Assembly (NCBI GenBank): GCA_949358305.1
Contig: OX442322.1
Location: 1,674,001 to 1,738,000 of the forward strand
Direction of reading: 5' to 3'
Length of the DNA: 64,000 nucleotides
DNA from: Strigamia acuminata
Taxonomy: Eukaryota; Arthropoda; Chilopoda; Geophilomorpha; Linotaeniidae
Below are positions 9,141 to 20,552 of this stretch, piece by piece; positions within the stretch are counted from its first letter, which is position 1; each line of letters opens with the position of its first letter. Position numbers and translations under genes: made by a program. A model generated the notes under the pieces. It was given only the letters and a program-made list of their open reading frames with translations, searched no databases and was not told the origin of the DNA.

Positions 9141-9700
9141 CCACCTTTCTGGTGTAAAGCACCAAAACCAATTTTAATCTCGTCCACACAAAGGTAATAT
9201 AAATAGTCGTGAGTTTCGAAAAATTCGGCATTTTGTATGGCCAGTTGTTTTGCAGCCGAATCCAGAATGTGGTCAACATCGTCCGAATGCATCACGAACG
9301 GATCGGCCAGGTACCATTTATGAAGATCAGTCGACGTGTTCAGGGAATGCCGATATCTCAATAGCATCATAACGCTCACTTTGCACGAATTCATGTCAGC
9401 TGCAACTTCTGCTGCCAATGCACGGATGTTTGGAGTGGCATCTTTCATCACGTCTTCTATGTCAAAAATCCTTTCGTCAAATTCGACAATGTACTCACGC
9501 ACTTGGCCATCAAAGATATTTTTGAAAAGGTAATACGGACGTGGCTCAATGTTCACAAAATCATCATATTCTCGGCATTTCACCAAGAGTTGTTCCAACT
9601 TGATGTTTAACTTGAAATCCTTAGATAAATGTCCATTTTCTCTTTTTCCTTTTAAAAACTCAACGCATTTCTTGTTTTTGTATCTATTCATTTGAAGCAC
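9038..9700 (-). pseudogene. N-terminal domain remnant of the PolB gene
   Basis: A 220-aa ORF on the same strand, overlapping the catalytic ORF by 103 bp in another frame. Its pattern KVSVMMLLRYRHSLN, then a helix pair and DEIKIGFGALHQKGGWYKDVP, resembles the N-terminal region of insect Polinton PolBs, where a 'GSGYxxLP' segment leads into the polymerase body. About 300 residues usually follow before the CNLNY motif, and none are seen here. I therefore read the two ORFs as one gene with a deletion and frame change around 9050-9120. The family match comes from memory of the pattern and is moderate. An alternative is an independent accessory gene. Confidence 0.45.
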
Positions 9701-9836
9701 AGAGCGAATCTAAATGGATTTTCATTTTTTATATAAAAGTAATTTTGAAAATTAGAAATTTGGGCATAGGTTTTCCACTTTTTCATGATTCAGAGTCGTT
9801 GATCAACTGAAAAAATTCTGATTCATTTATATACAC

Positions 9837-11425
9837 TGTGACGATTACCTTCTGGAGATAGCAATTGCTAAACTAAAGTGTGAACTATCTGTGTGAAAGT
9901 GTAAAATATGCAAACCTGATGTTTTCTCAAAACATATAACATTTATTCCGGTTTGAAACTTATATAAGTATTATGCCTACAAGTGGCTAAAATGACGATG
10001 AGTTAAACTATACAGTTATTTGGCAAGAGCCCTGAAATAATATCATTTGAAGGCTTCAGTCATGCAATAAGAATTTGTAACGGTCTTATTGCTGTGACGT
10101 AAAAGATGTCATCTATGAATGGCTTTGGCTTCTAAATGGTCCGGGGTTTGGTTCTAAAAGGTGTGTAAATGGTTAGGCTGGGTGGGTTATATCCGAGAGG
10201 TGCGGTTGACTTTTCTGTATCGTCACACACATCGCATCGCAGATAATTGTTATAATCAATAATTACCGCGAGATGTAACAATGTGAGAATAAATAGTCAT
10301 ATTAATTCTATGGAATTAATCATGATATTTTAGAGTCACAAACTTAACTTAAACTGTGAAAATAAGTAAAATATATTAAAATAGCGCCGAGCTATTTTTT
10401 GCCCCGAGTGCAATCAACATCTAAGTTAGACTTAAGTGTTCCGTCAAACCAATAACGAATTGAATCGAAATATCTCGCAGGAAAGGTTATCCATCGCTGG
10501 GAAATTACTCCACTCGGTCCTGGCTGGCGGGAGAGTAACCGGGAAATTACTCCGCGTTGATTACTCTGATAATGTGTCTGTGAAATATTAAATACTCTAC
10601 TCTAGATTCTACATTACCAATGCGTCTGTGAATTTTACTCCACTCTAGATTCTGCATTCTACAACGGAATGTTGGCATGAAGCTGGAGGGAGTGCGTCTG
10701 TGGGTTGTACCCCACTCTAGATACTACACTTAAATGTGTCTGTGAATTACTCACTCTAGTTACGACATTTCTACAACGGAATGTTGGCATGAAGAGGCGG
10801 GCAGTGTGTCTGTGAGTCTTCTACCCACTCTAGATACTTACACTAAATATCAAGTATTTCTTCAACGGATTGTCGGAACGCAGAGAAGTATAATATGTGC
10901 TCAAGTAATATCAGTATCAAACAAAACAAGAACAAGAGCGAGCTATATCCGTTTTGCAGGGGGATATATACTCGGTGAGGAGAATAGCTGTTCAGTGATC
11001 CAATGGGATCACTGGGCAGTCAAATCCATCCAATCCCAGATCATAGGAAGTGGATACTCAGGACATAGTCTTCTACTAGGTCCACTACAGGAACTGGATA
11101 CGCAGGACACACTTTGGATTAAGTCCCTTTGACTATAATCCAAAAGGAGTCCAACTCACAGTGGGTGATGAGGGGTGACTTCACCAGGTGTAAAGTTTGC
11201 ACATAATTCAATAGAATTATGTGACAAATAAATCAACTAGCATTTAAACATCCAAAAGTATTTAAAAGTGTCTAAAGTCGCAGTGGAAAAATATAAATAG
11301 TAATTTATATTTTATTCACTCAAAAATTGTCGAAATTTGGAATTACCGCTAAAACATATCAGCGCCATCTATTGGTGAAATAATCGTCCTATACTAACAA
11401 AGTGTATGACAGTGTAACCGTCACA
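9837..11425 (-). repeat. 3' LTR of the outer Gypsy element
   Basis: 1589 bp, bounded by TGTGACG/CGTCACA. It contains a set of degenerate sub-repeats (GTGTCTGTGAATT ... ACTCTAGATTCT) between about 10568 and 10850. A 108-aa ORF (10806-11132) is identical in the other LTR and is most likely chance. On the minus strand it is preceded by a polypurine tract, AAGGGGGACT, at about 11426-11435. Confidence 0.95.
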
Positions 11426-11907
11426 AGTCCCCCTTAAATATATGTTAATACCTGTATTAACATACTATTTATCCCGAATATCTTGAGGATCAAGACCACA
11501 CTGTCATCTAGGGAACTGGAGCTGTAATCCTTGGTAAGTAAAAACCTTTATTTTATATCTTAATAGTATAAATGAAGCGTATTTCTTAATCAAATGCTTC
11601 AAAAAATATTTATTAGGATTATAAAACTCTCAATTATTAATAATAATTCCAATCTCTCTTTACAGGTGGACTTACAACTGCATCAAGAAAAGGCGATAAC
11701 TTAAACTAACATCAAACTCTTGTACCAAACAAATGATTAATAAAATTCAACAATTATTTTCACAAACACTTAACTTCTCATTGGAAATATAATGATTTGC
11801 AAAATAACACTTTACACGTTAAAATTCAAGTATTAAAATTAGTATTCATACAAACAAACTCACATTGACTCGTAATCAAATTTTAACAGAATTGTTAGTT
11901 TAAATAT
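11426..11907 (-). other. Outer Gypsy 3' untranslated segment
   Basis: Non-coding DNA between the outer 3' LTR and the nested element. It starts with the polypurine tract next to the LTR; the rest is AT-rich with no ORF. It resumes at 20373 after the nested insertion. Confidence 0.7.
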
Positions 11908-12485
11908 TGCTACGCGTACAGGCCGTCCCGATCAACGGACGACCCGTATCGCGTAATTCGGCTATAATTCGGATAAAAGTTGCTAAATTTCGTCCATAGA
12001 TGGCGTTGGCAATCGATTACATCATTGCCTCGTCACTGGACTTATCAATTAGTTAAAGGGGGTAACAGGAGCTTTCCTGTGAAGTGAATCCGCCCAAGTT
12101 TGACAGTTCTCTTCCGGCTCTCACTTGAGAGTGAACTCAAATCCCTCCTATCCAATGTCAGCCTGTTCTTGGCTGGCTGCAGAAATTGTTATTAATTTAA
12201 TCACTATTTAATAGTTTCAGATTGCATCTCAATTCAGAGTGTCACTTATGATTTATAATTAGAGTTTATATAATTTATATAATTTATGTAGTTCATTATT
12301 TGAGTTTAAAAACTGTGCCAATGTAAACAGAGTAAACTCATCCATTTGAAAGAATAATCAAACAGCTTTGCTGTCTGGTTAAATAAAAACTAGATTGAAT
12401 TTAAACCTAATTAAAATGACTCTTTATTTCCTATCATATCCCAGTTGTGTGGGTAGCCTCAAGTGGGCCTAAATCCCACATAACA
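11908..12485 (+). repeat. 5' LTR of the nested Gypsy element
   Basis: Starts TGCTACGCGTAC and ends CCCACATAACA. It matches 19795-20372 over its full length by eye. Confidence 0.95.
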
Positions 12486-12488
12486 AAG

Positions 12489-12498
12489 TGGTGGAGAT
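12489..12498 (+). other. Primer-binding site, tRNA-Ala-like
   Basis: TGGTGGAGAT starts 3 bp after the 5' LTR. It is complementary to the 3' end (ATCTCCACCA) of animal tRNA-Ala as I recall it; the following bases (TGCGG) no longer match well. The tRNA assignment rests on 10 bases. Confidence 0.55.
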
Positions 12499-13579
12499 TG
12501 CGGTTTCCCCAAACACTGCCCCAAAATTAAAATAGAAAAACTCAAATTTGAAAATTTAATAAAAAATAGTCAAAATTTGTGAAAATTCATTAAAAATTTG
12601 CAAAATTAGGTTAAGAAATCAAAATCTAGAGTTGAAAAACTCAAAAATTGGCAAAATTAGAGTTAAAATTGGTGAAAATTAGCTTTAAAATTGATTGAAA
12701 ATCTTATAAAATTTAGAAAGAGCCCAACCTAATTTGAATATGCATGACTCACTGTAAGAAATGATAGGAAAAATAAGAGTGACTCATTGTAAATAGAGTC
12801 AATTAGAGTTAATGAAGTTAAAAGTAGAAAAGCTAAATAAAGCAATTGAATATTTAATTGGATGACTTTACAGTTGGTGTTGTTTGATTTAATGATTGAA
12901 TGAAATTTGAATTTGTGAATTGTTTATGATGAAATTGTTTATTTGATAAAAAATTTATTCATGGTGTTTTTGATAAAATTGAGAATTAATAGAGAGAAAT
13001 TACCTGAATTTGCTAATGAATAGTTTTGAATTTCAGAATATTTTGTAAATTGTTCATTGATAAAGTGTTTTGATGGAATTGAATATTGATAAGATATATT
13101 GTTCAGATTTATTAGTGAATTTGTTTCTTTTTCGGGGGATTTTGTAAAGAATTACTAATAAACAGTTTTCTTGAATATTTACTAATGAAAATTTTGACAA
13201 TTTTGAAAAATGACCGTGAAAATTTGATTGTTTTGATATTTTGAATTATATAAAGATAATGACAATGAAAATTGAATTGTTTTGAAGTGGATTGTTTGAT
13301 AATTGATTGTTTTTCAGGATATTTTGTTGAATGTTTACTGATAGTTATTTAGTGTTTTTTATAAATGACCGTGAAAATTGAATTGTTTAATTATTGAATT
13401 TATTTCAGAAAGTGAAAGTGTTTGTTTTGTGAAAGGTGTTTATTAATAAAAAGGAATTGCTTCGACCCAAAGGATTGTGTCTTCTCTACGTTTAATAAAT
13501 CATTGCGGACTCTAGACGTTACGCGTTTTCAAAATACGTAACGGATTACCTGCTCTCAGGTGTTAAGAAAGAAGAGGAG
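12499..13579 (+). other. Untranslated leader of the nested Gypsy element
   Basis: About 1.1 kb of AT-rich DNA with many loose repeats of AAAATTAGAGTTAAAATTG and GAAAATTTGATTG type. No ORF stands out. The gag frame is open for some distance upstream of 13580 without an ATG. Confidence 0.7.
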
Positions 13580-15004
13580 TTGGAAGAAGAGACAGCATTG
13601 AGCGTCAAGGTGACTGAGCGAAAGAGGAAGCCAAAACCCAAAGAGGAACTTAAAACTCAAAAAAGGGAAGGTGAAACCCCGCAACAGCACCGTATACGAG
13701 TTGTTAGTGCTGATCTTCAAGCTGAATTGTTTCCACACGAGGTGGAGCAATTAGGAGAACTATTGATACGGGAACAGAGTGATCTAGACGACGCAGACGA
13801 GAAGGACATTTTCCAAGACGTTGAGGAGCAACCAAATTTAGAACTTTCATATTTGTGTATTAATAAAGAACAATCTCCAATTAAGATGGCTAATGCTTCG
13901 CCATCGCCAGAAATGTTGGCAATACAAACAGTATTACAAAATTTAGTGGTTAATAGAAGAAATCCAGTTGATTTTGATCCAGCCACTGGAAATATCGACA
14001 CATGGTTAATTGGATACGAAGATACGATTGCCGATGATACTGAAAGAATTAAACATCTGTCAATTGTGCTGAAACATTCTGCATCATCGTGGTATTTAGA
14101 CCAACTTCCATTACATCCGACTAGAACTTGGACTGAATGGAAAGATGCGTTGAAAACAAAATTTCGACGACAAATAACAGCAATTTTGGCGAAATTACAA
14201 GCAATGCAGCACAAGGACGGAACAGCTTTGGAACACATGCAGAAAATATTAAAGGAATGCTCTTATGCAAGACCGTCGTTCACGGAAGATCAAAAGATAT
14301 TTCACGTGTTTCAAGGACTGAAGAAGGTGATCAGAGATAAATTAGTAGCCAATTACCCAAAGACGTTGGACCAATTAACATCACAACTTGGATTGTTGGA
14401 AGCCCACGCATTCAATGAGGATCCTGCAGAAGTTTTACTAACCCTACTGCAAAAAGCTGTTGATACAACAGGTGAGGTGACACCGAGTTGCTTGGTAGAA
14501 CCGAGCGACGTCAATAAAACAAAAGACGAGTTGTTAGCAGAGGTCAAAGTGCTAAGACAACAGCAGCAGTTTGGGGACGTTCAATATGCAGAGGTCACTC
14601 CAGTCTTCTACCAAAATCAATGGTATACGCCACATCCAAACCAGGCCCAGTTCTATAATAGAGGAAACTTTAGAGGGCGACCTGGACAACAACGTGGATG
14701 GTGGAATAACAATAGCAATTGGAACCAAGGTAGAGGATGGAACAATAATAAAGGTCAAAACAGAGGCAATTGGAACAATCAGTGGAATAATTCTGGCCAA
14801 GGATTCCAACAACAACAACAGCCACAACAGCAATGGAATCCACCGCAACAACAACAACAAGGTCAAAGACAGGGGAATCCAAATAACCAAGGTCACCCAC
14901 GAAATCCAAACTATAAAGGTAAAAATTTCATTGAAAATTACCAAGGAGGCCGAGGTCAACGAGGAGCCCCACATGGTGGACCAGCTAATCAATCGGGAAA
15001 CTAG
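13580..15004 (+). CDS. gag: Gag polyprotein of the nested Gypsy element
   Basis: 474 aa if the open frame is used from 13580 (TTG); the first in-frame ATG is 13886 (MANASPSPEML), which gives 372 aa and is a plausible start. The middle part (DFDPATGNIDTWLIGYEDTI, SWYLDQLPLHPTRTWTEWK, FRRQITAI) is a Ty3-type capsid domain. There is no CCHC knuckle; the C-terminus is rich in Gln, Asn, Gly and Arg (WNNNSNWNQGRGWNNNKG), which probably binds RNA instead. The stop TAG at 15002 directly follows the slippery heptamer GGGAAAC. It forms the virus-like particle that packages the RNA. Confidence 0.85.
   Translation: MEEETALSVKVTERKRKPKPKEELKTQKREGETPQQHRIRVVSADLQAELFPHEVEQLGELLIREQSDLDDADEKDIFQDVEEQPNLELSYLCINKEQSPIKMANASPSPEMLAIQTVLQNLVVNRRNPVDFDPATGNIDTWLIGYEDTIADDTERIKHLSIVLKHSASSWYLDQLPLHPTRTWTEWKDALKTKFRRQITAILAKLQAMQHKDGTALEHMQKILKECSYARPSFTEDQKIFHVFQGLKKVIRDKLVANYPKTLDQLTSQLGLLEAHAFNEDPAEVLLTLLQKAVDTTGEVTPSCLVEPSDVNKTKDELLAEVKVLRQQQQFGDVQYAEVTPVFYQNQWYTPHPNQAQFYNRGNFRGRPGQQRGWWNNNSNWNQGRGWNNNKGQNRGNWNNQWNNSGQGFQQQQQPQQQWNPPQQQQQGQRQGNPNNQGHPRNPNYKGKNFIENYQGGRGQRGAPHGGPANQSGN
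14995..15001 (+). promoter_or_regulatory. -1 ribosomal frameshift site GGGAAAC (gag-pol)
   Basis: In the gag frame the codons are TCG GGA AAC TAG, a perfect X XXY YYZ heptamer placed right before the gag stop. Slipping back one base enters a frame (CTA GAA TGG CCA ...) that stays open into the protease at 15088 and on to 18819. Earlier in the pol frame there is a TAA, so this is the only short window for the shift. Confidence 0.85.
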
Positions 15005-18000
15005 AATGGCCACAAAGACGGAAAAACAAGAAGAAATTCAAAAAGAAAAAATTAGAAATCATTGAGCTGAACGCCACAGATGAACTTTTGCAGATTCCAG
15101 TAGTAGTGAATGGTTTGGAAGTCACTGGTGTCTTGGATTCCGGAGGTTATCGCAACATCATTAATGAAGATTTGGTAAGAACTCTGCAGCTCAAATACCA
15201 ACCATGTCCACATGTTCGACTTAGAGTTGTAGATGGTTCATTGATAACCCCAGTAGGAAAAACCAGGATTACCATTGATGTGGGACAACAACAACATACC
15301 ATTGAAGTGCTGATTGTCAGCGGATTTGGCAACCATTTACTGCTTGGAGATAATTTTTTGAGATCTGCAAGGTGCCAGCTCGACTATGACCAACAGAAGA
15401 TCTTTGTAGGGCCAAAAGATAAACAACAAGAAGTTTTCCCAATGTCAAAGAATTACACTGAACAAAACTATATTGCGCGAGTTTTAAAACCAATAACGAT
15501 ACCAGCTTTACATGAATGTGTAGTACCAATAAAAATAGCAAAGAAAGTTGATGATGAATTGTTTGTAGAACCATTGAGTGGAGTAATCGATCGATTTGGT
15601 GTGATTTGTTGCAAGACATTGACTACATTCAGAAAAGGTGAAGGAGTTCTGCGTGTTGCGAATCCAACTAAAAAGACAATCTATTTAGGAAAAAACTCAG
15701 CAGTTGCAAAGGCATTTTACGTGATTGAGTCTGGCTTGTTAGATGAAAAAAGAGCTGATCAATTTGACTTTAGCAAGGCCATGGCAAATGAGAATATGAC
15801 ACCAACTCAACAGGAATTGATGCGACAGCTGCTAGAGAAGAATTCGGATAGATTTGCAACATCTGACAGTGACTTAGGCAGAGCACAGGCAATAAAACAT
15901 CGTATTGATACAGGAGACTCTCCTCCAATCCACTTGCAACCTTATAGACGATCCATTAAGGAAAAAGAAATCGAGGAGGCTGAAACAAAGAAGTTACTTG
16001 AACAAGGAGTAATTAGAGAATCCGAGAGCCCATGGAGTGCACCAGTACTACTCATTAAGAAAAGAGACGGCAGATGGAGATTTTGCGTTGATTGGAGACG
16101 TTTAAACGCAGTAACGAAGAAAATGGTTTATCCCTTACCACGTATCGACGACACCCTAGATCAACTAGCGGGTGCGAAGTATTTTTCGATGATGGATCTC
16201 ATTCAGGGATACCACCAAGTCGAAATAGACGAACAAGATCGTGAAAAGACAGCGTTCACGACGTCAAGCGGACATTATGAGTTTAATGTCCTCGGAATGG
16301 GATTATGTAACAGCCCAGCCGCCTTTCAAAAATTGATGAATAAAGTGCTTGGGAACCTCTTGGGAAAGGTATGCATAGCGTACCTCGATGATTTAATAAT
16401 ATTCTCGAAGACATTCGAACAGCACCTCGTGGATGTGGACGCAGTTTTTGAAAAGCTCAGAATGGCAAACCTGAAAGTTAGGCTGAGTAAATGTACGTTT
16501 GCCACCGACACCATTCGATACTTAGGACATGTGGTTGATGCTGATGGAGTTTCACCAGATCCCAGGAACCTGGAAGCAGTCGCGAAGTTTCCACTTCCTG
16601 TGAACGTTAAACAACTACGTGGTTTTTTAGGACTCTGCTCTTATTACCGAAAATTCATCAAGGGATTTGCAGACATTTCTAAACCTCTGGTGAATCTCAC
16701 TAAAAAGGACGAGAAGTTTGACTGGGGACCACCCCACGATACAGCGTTCATCACACTCCGAAATGCATTAATAACAGTACCGGTGTTGGCGCATCCAGAC
16801 TTTGCACAGCCATTCATAGTATCAACCGACGCAAGTGCGTATGGAATGGGAGCCATTCTGAAGCAAAAGATCAACAACCAGGAGCGAGTTGTAGCGTATG
16901 CAAGCAAACTGATGAGCACAGCGGAACAAAACTACACCGCCACTGAAAGAGAGTGTCTCGCTATAATGTTTGCAGTACAGAAATTCAGACCTTACTTGTA
17001 CGGACAGAAATTCCAAATAATAACCGACCACCAACCCCTCCAATGGCTGAAGTCAGTCCGAAACCCCAATGGACGTTTAGCCAGATGGGCATTGCAATTA
17101 GTAGACTTTGATTTCGATATAGTGTATAAAAGCGGCAAAAAGCACACAGACGCCGATGCACTAAGTAGGATACCAGACCAGATGAGTGAAGAAGAAATAG
17201 AAAAATTACCTTCGCTTTTCTTGGAAAATTTGGACCTCCCTGCACAACAGAGGATGGATCCCAAACTACTGGACCTAATTACAGCAGTTGAAAACCTAGA
17301 GCAACTTCCAAAGAAGAGGAGACGACCGCTTAAGCAGTACGTGCTCCACGAGAAAACGTTATTTAGGAAGAAAAACTCTTCAAGTTCCCTAAATACAGAA
17401 GGATTATTGCTAGTAGTTCCGAAACAACTCCAGAAGGATGTATTGCATGAAATGCACGACGGATTACTAGGAGCTCACTTAGGTTTGGCAAAAACATGGA
17501 AACGAATAAGAACAAGATTCTTTTGGACAAGAATTTACACCGACGTTAGAAAATACGTCTTGTCCTGCCAAAACTGCGCAAAAGCAAAATCGATGACAAC
17601 TCCAGCTAAAGGACTAATGCAACCGTGGTCAACCGTCTCAAAACCATTCGAGCGGATTGGAATGGACACACTTGGACCTTTCCCATTGTCAAAACTAGGA
17701 AATAAACATGTTTTCGTAGTGACTGATTATTTGTCAAGATCTGTGATTGCAAGAGCTGCACCAGTAGGAACAGCTCTAGAAGCAGCAAAGACTTTGGTTT
17801 ATGAAGTGATTCTTAAGGAAGGCAGCCCAAGAGAAATTTTAAGCGACCGTGGAACGGAATACAGGAACCAAATGATTGAAGAAGTATCTAATCTATTCAA
17901 AAGTTTGCATAAAACCACCTCAGGATACCACCCAAGGACCAATGGATTAACAGAAAGATTTAATGCGACATTCGCAAAAATGTTGCAAAGTTATGTTAAT

Positions 18001-18819
18001 GATGATCACACCGATTGGGATGAGTTTCTGCCATTTGTCCTGTTTTCCTACAACACGGGAGTTCATGAAACAACAGGTTACACACCGCACTATCTTCTTC
18101 GAGGATATGATGTGGATTTGACAATAGATGTTAACCTAAATCTGCCCCAAAAAGAGTTCACGTTACGCACATCAAAATTCATGCAACAGGCTAGGAAGAT
18201 TGCAAATGAACGACTTCAAAAGCAGTCTGAGAAAAGTAAGAAAAGATTCGACAAAGATAGAGTCAACAAAGAATTCGAACCAGGCGAATTAGTCTATTTG
18301 AAGACCATAAATAGGAAAGTTGGCCTGTCAGAGAAGCTTTTACCTCAATTTTCCGGCCCCTACGAGATTGTGCGACGAACAGCTCCAAATGACTATGAAA
18401 TTATTAATTCCACACGAAAGAAAAGTGATATTGTTAACGTAGAAAGGTTGAAACCGTATAAAGCAAGAATTGAAGAAGACATAGACGAAGCTTTGAAAGA
18501 GATGCCAGAAAAGAAAGTGAAATTTGCTGAAAAAGTGAAAAAAATCAGTAAAAAAGGAGAAATTGTAGTTGGAAAAGTGAATAAACCAACAAAAACAAAG
18601 CAAATCAAGGCAAAAGAACGTTACATCGATGATAGTGAACAAATTTCCCTCAAATCATTGTTTGAACCGCAAACAGAACTCGAAAACACTGGAAAACAAC
18701 TTAAAAATCCGCCACTAGATGGCGCGAATACGCAAAACGACGACTATCGTTCGCGCAAGCTCAGACCGAAGGCGAGAAAATCCTACCGCCATTGCTACTC
18801 CACATTTTCGCCGAGGTGA
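15002..18819 (+). CDS. pol: Pol polyprotein of the nested Gypsy element (PR-RT-RH-IN)
   Basis: Entered by -1 frameshift; the open frame starts at the slippery site, with a basic linker up to about 15070. Domains in order: aspartic protease (VLDSGGYRNI near 15133), reverse transcriptase (VYPLPRIDDTLDQL; active site YLDDLIIFS near 16381), RNase H (VSTDASAYGMGAIL near 16822), integrase zinc domain (HDGLLGAHLGL ... CQNCAKAK near 17455-17590), and DD35E core with Asp in GMDTLGPF, Asp in LSDRGTEY and Glu in GLTERFN. A GPY/F-type module follows (FSGPYEIVRR near 18350). The tail after 18600 is charged. All catalytic residues are intact, so it could be active. Confidence 0.95.
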
Positions 18820-19794
18820 ATGCGAGCTTCTTGCGTGAACCAAAGCTTAAATTTTGATATTTATCTGTCATTTTGTGAATTGAATTGTGTTTTTTGAGGT
18901 TTGTGAATACATTTTAAGTGTTTTTAGTATGATTTTGAGTTGAAATATTAGGTTAAAAGTGTATAAAATACCAAACTTTGCAAAACGAAACAAATCGCGA
19001 TCTTCGTTCATTCGTGCTGATAATTTTCTTAGACTTTGGATTAATTTTAATGAATAGGAAAATATGTTAGAAATGTTATTTTACATAGTATTAGCAGATA
19101 AAAATTGGTTTTAGTGAGATTAAAATTCTTAATAATGTTAAATTTGATGACACGAAAATCCGAGGTCGCGAGGCGAAGTAATTAATGCGAATTTAGTGAA
19201 GTTTATCGTAATTTGAATAAAACTGATTATGTGAATTGTAAATAAATTTTCAAACACAAAAATTTTGTAAATGTTCTAGGATTTAGAGAGTTGATGTTTT
19301 AGAAGAGAATTCAAATTTTTAAAGAAAATAATGAAAACCAAAAACAAATTTATTTTTTGAAAAGAGTTAAATTATTTTATGAGAATTTATTGTGAAATTT
19401 AAATGTTGTATTTTATTTCTGAAGGTTTATTGTAAAAATGGATGAAATAATTTGGTTAATTATAATTCGAACCAATTTGAATTGTTTAATTAGTGTTTAA
19501 TTTTCATTCTTATTTGAGTTTTGAATTTAAGTTTTGTAAGTTTTTCTTGAATAGTAAGTTAAGTTGGAAATTATGATTGTATAATTTATGAAGTAATATG
19601 ACCAATATGAGAAATATTGTATTTGAAACAGATTAAGATTTTTCTTTTGTATGTACATTAATCTAAAAGGGAGTAAAAAGAGATGTAAATTGTTTTATTT
19701 GACACTATGAATTGAGATCTAATATTTGGTAAAAAAAGAATTGTCTTCATCCGAAATTTAATTTTAGAGACCAAAATTACGCAAAAAAGGGAGT
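18820..19794 (+). other. 3' untranslated part of the nested Gypsy element
   Basis: AT-rich, about 1 kb, no ORF. It ends in the polypurine tract GCAAAAAAGGGAGT beside the 3' LTR. Confidence 0.75.
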
Positions 19795-20372
19795 TGCTAC
19801 GCGTACAGGCCGTCCCGATCAACGGACGACCCGTATCGCGTAATTCGGCTATAATTCGGATAAAAGTTGCTAAATTTCGTCCATAGATGGCGTTGGCAAT
19901 CGATTACATCATTGCCTCGTCACTGGACTTATCAATTAGTTAAAGGGGGTAACAGGAGCTTTCCTGTGAAGTGAATCCGCCCAAGTTTGACAGTTCTCTT
20001 CCGGCTCTCACTTGAGAGTGAACTCAAATCCCTCCTATCCAATGTCAGCCTGTTCTTGGCTGGCTGCAGAAATTGTTATTAATTTAATCACTATTTAATA
20101 GTTTCAGATTGCATCTCAATTCAGAGTGTCACTTATGATTTATAATTAGAGTTTATATAATTTATATAATTTATGTAGTTCATTATTTGAGTTTAAAAAC
20201 TGTGCCAATGTAAACAGAGTAAACTCATCCATTTGAAAGAATAATCAAACAGCTTTGCTGTCTGGTTAAATAAAAACTAGATTGAATTTAAACCTAATTA
20301 AAATGACTCTTTATTTCCTATCATATCCCAGTTGTGTGGGTAGCCTCAAGTGGGCCTAAATCCCACATAACA
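19795..20372 (+). repeat. 3' LTR of the nested Gypsy element
   Basis: Same 578-bp sequence as the 5' LTR. It is preceded by the polypurine tract at about 19782-19794 and followed by the ATAT target duplication. Confidence 0.95.
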
Positions 20373-20552
20373 ATATTAAAGATCTTTGAGATATTCACAA
20401 AAAACGGCATAAAATACACCTGAACCTGACTAAATCTTTGTTTCATCTCGGGTCAAGAAATGGAGATGGAGAAAATGGACTCGTTACTTCTGGTCTTGCC
20501 TTAAAAGGGAAGATATCGGGAAAGTAACGGATCCCGACATCGTTGACGCTTT

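Larger units (their letters stand above)
1..9836. mobile_element. Polinton/Maverick (adintovirus-like) element, right part
   Basis: The gene set from 1 to 9700 is the virus-like module of Polintons: packaging ATPase, minor and major capsid proteins, adenain-like protease and protein-primed PolB, plus a PLA2-like protein and a coiled-coil fibre-like protein. Structural genes run on the plus strand; PolB is convergent on the minus strand at the right. No integrase and no terminal inverted repeat are visible. The left end lies outside the window and the right end is obscured by the LTR element inserted at 9837. Breaks are seen in the PLA2, DUF8207-like, mCP, pX, fibre and PolB genes. I infer a decayed integrated copy, although single-base homopolymer differences in two genes could be assembly errors. 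Confidence 0.85.
11908..20372 (+). mobile_element. Complete Ty3/Gypsy retrotransposon nested in the outer element
   Basis: 8465 bp with two 578-bp LTRs that I could not tell apart by eye, and a 4-bp target duplication ATAT (11904-11907 and 20373-20376). Order: 5' LTR, primer site, 1.1-kb leader, gag (13580-15004), GGGAAAC frameshift site, pol (to 18819), 1-kb 3' part, polypurine tract AAAAAAGGGAGT, 3' LTR. All enzymatic motifs are intact. Identical LTRs, the nested position and an intact ORF pair suggest a very recent and potentially active copy. Confidence 0.95.

Noticed and set aside
10806-11132. 108-aa ORF present twice (also 31683-32009)
   Set aside because: It lies wholly inside the outer Gypsy LTRs and is repeated only because the LTR is; no domain or coding signal.
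14571-15065. 164-aa ORF overlapping the end of gag
   Set aside because: A shadow frame of the Gln/Asn-rich Gag tail; pol enters by the -1 frame, not this one.
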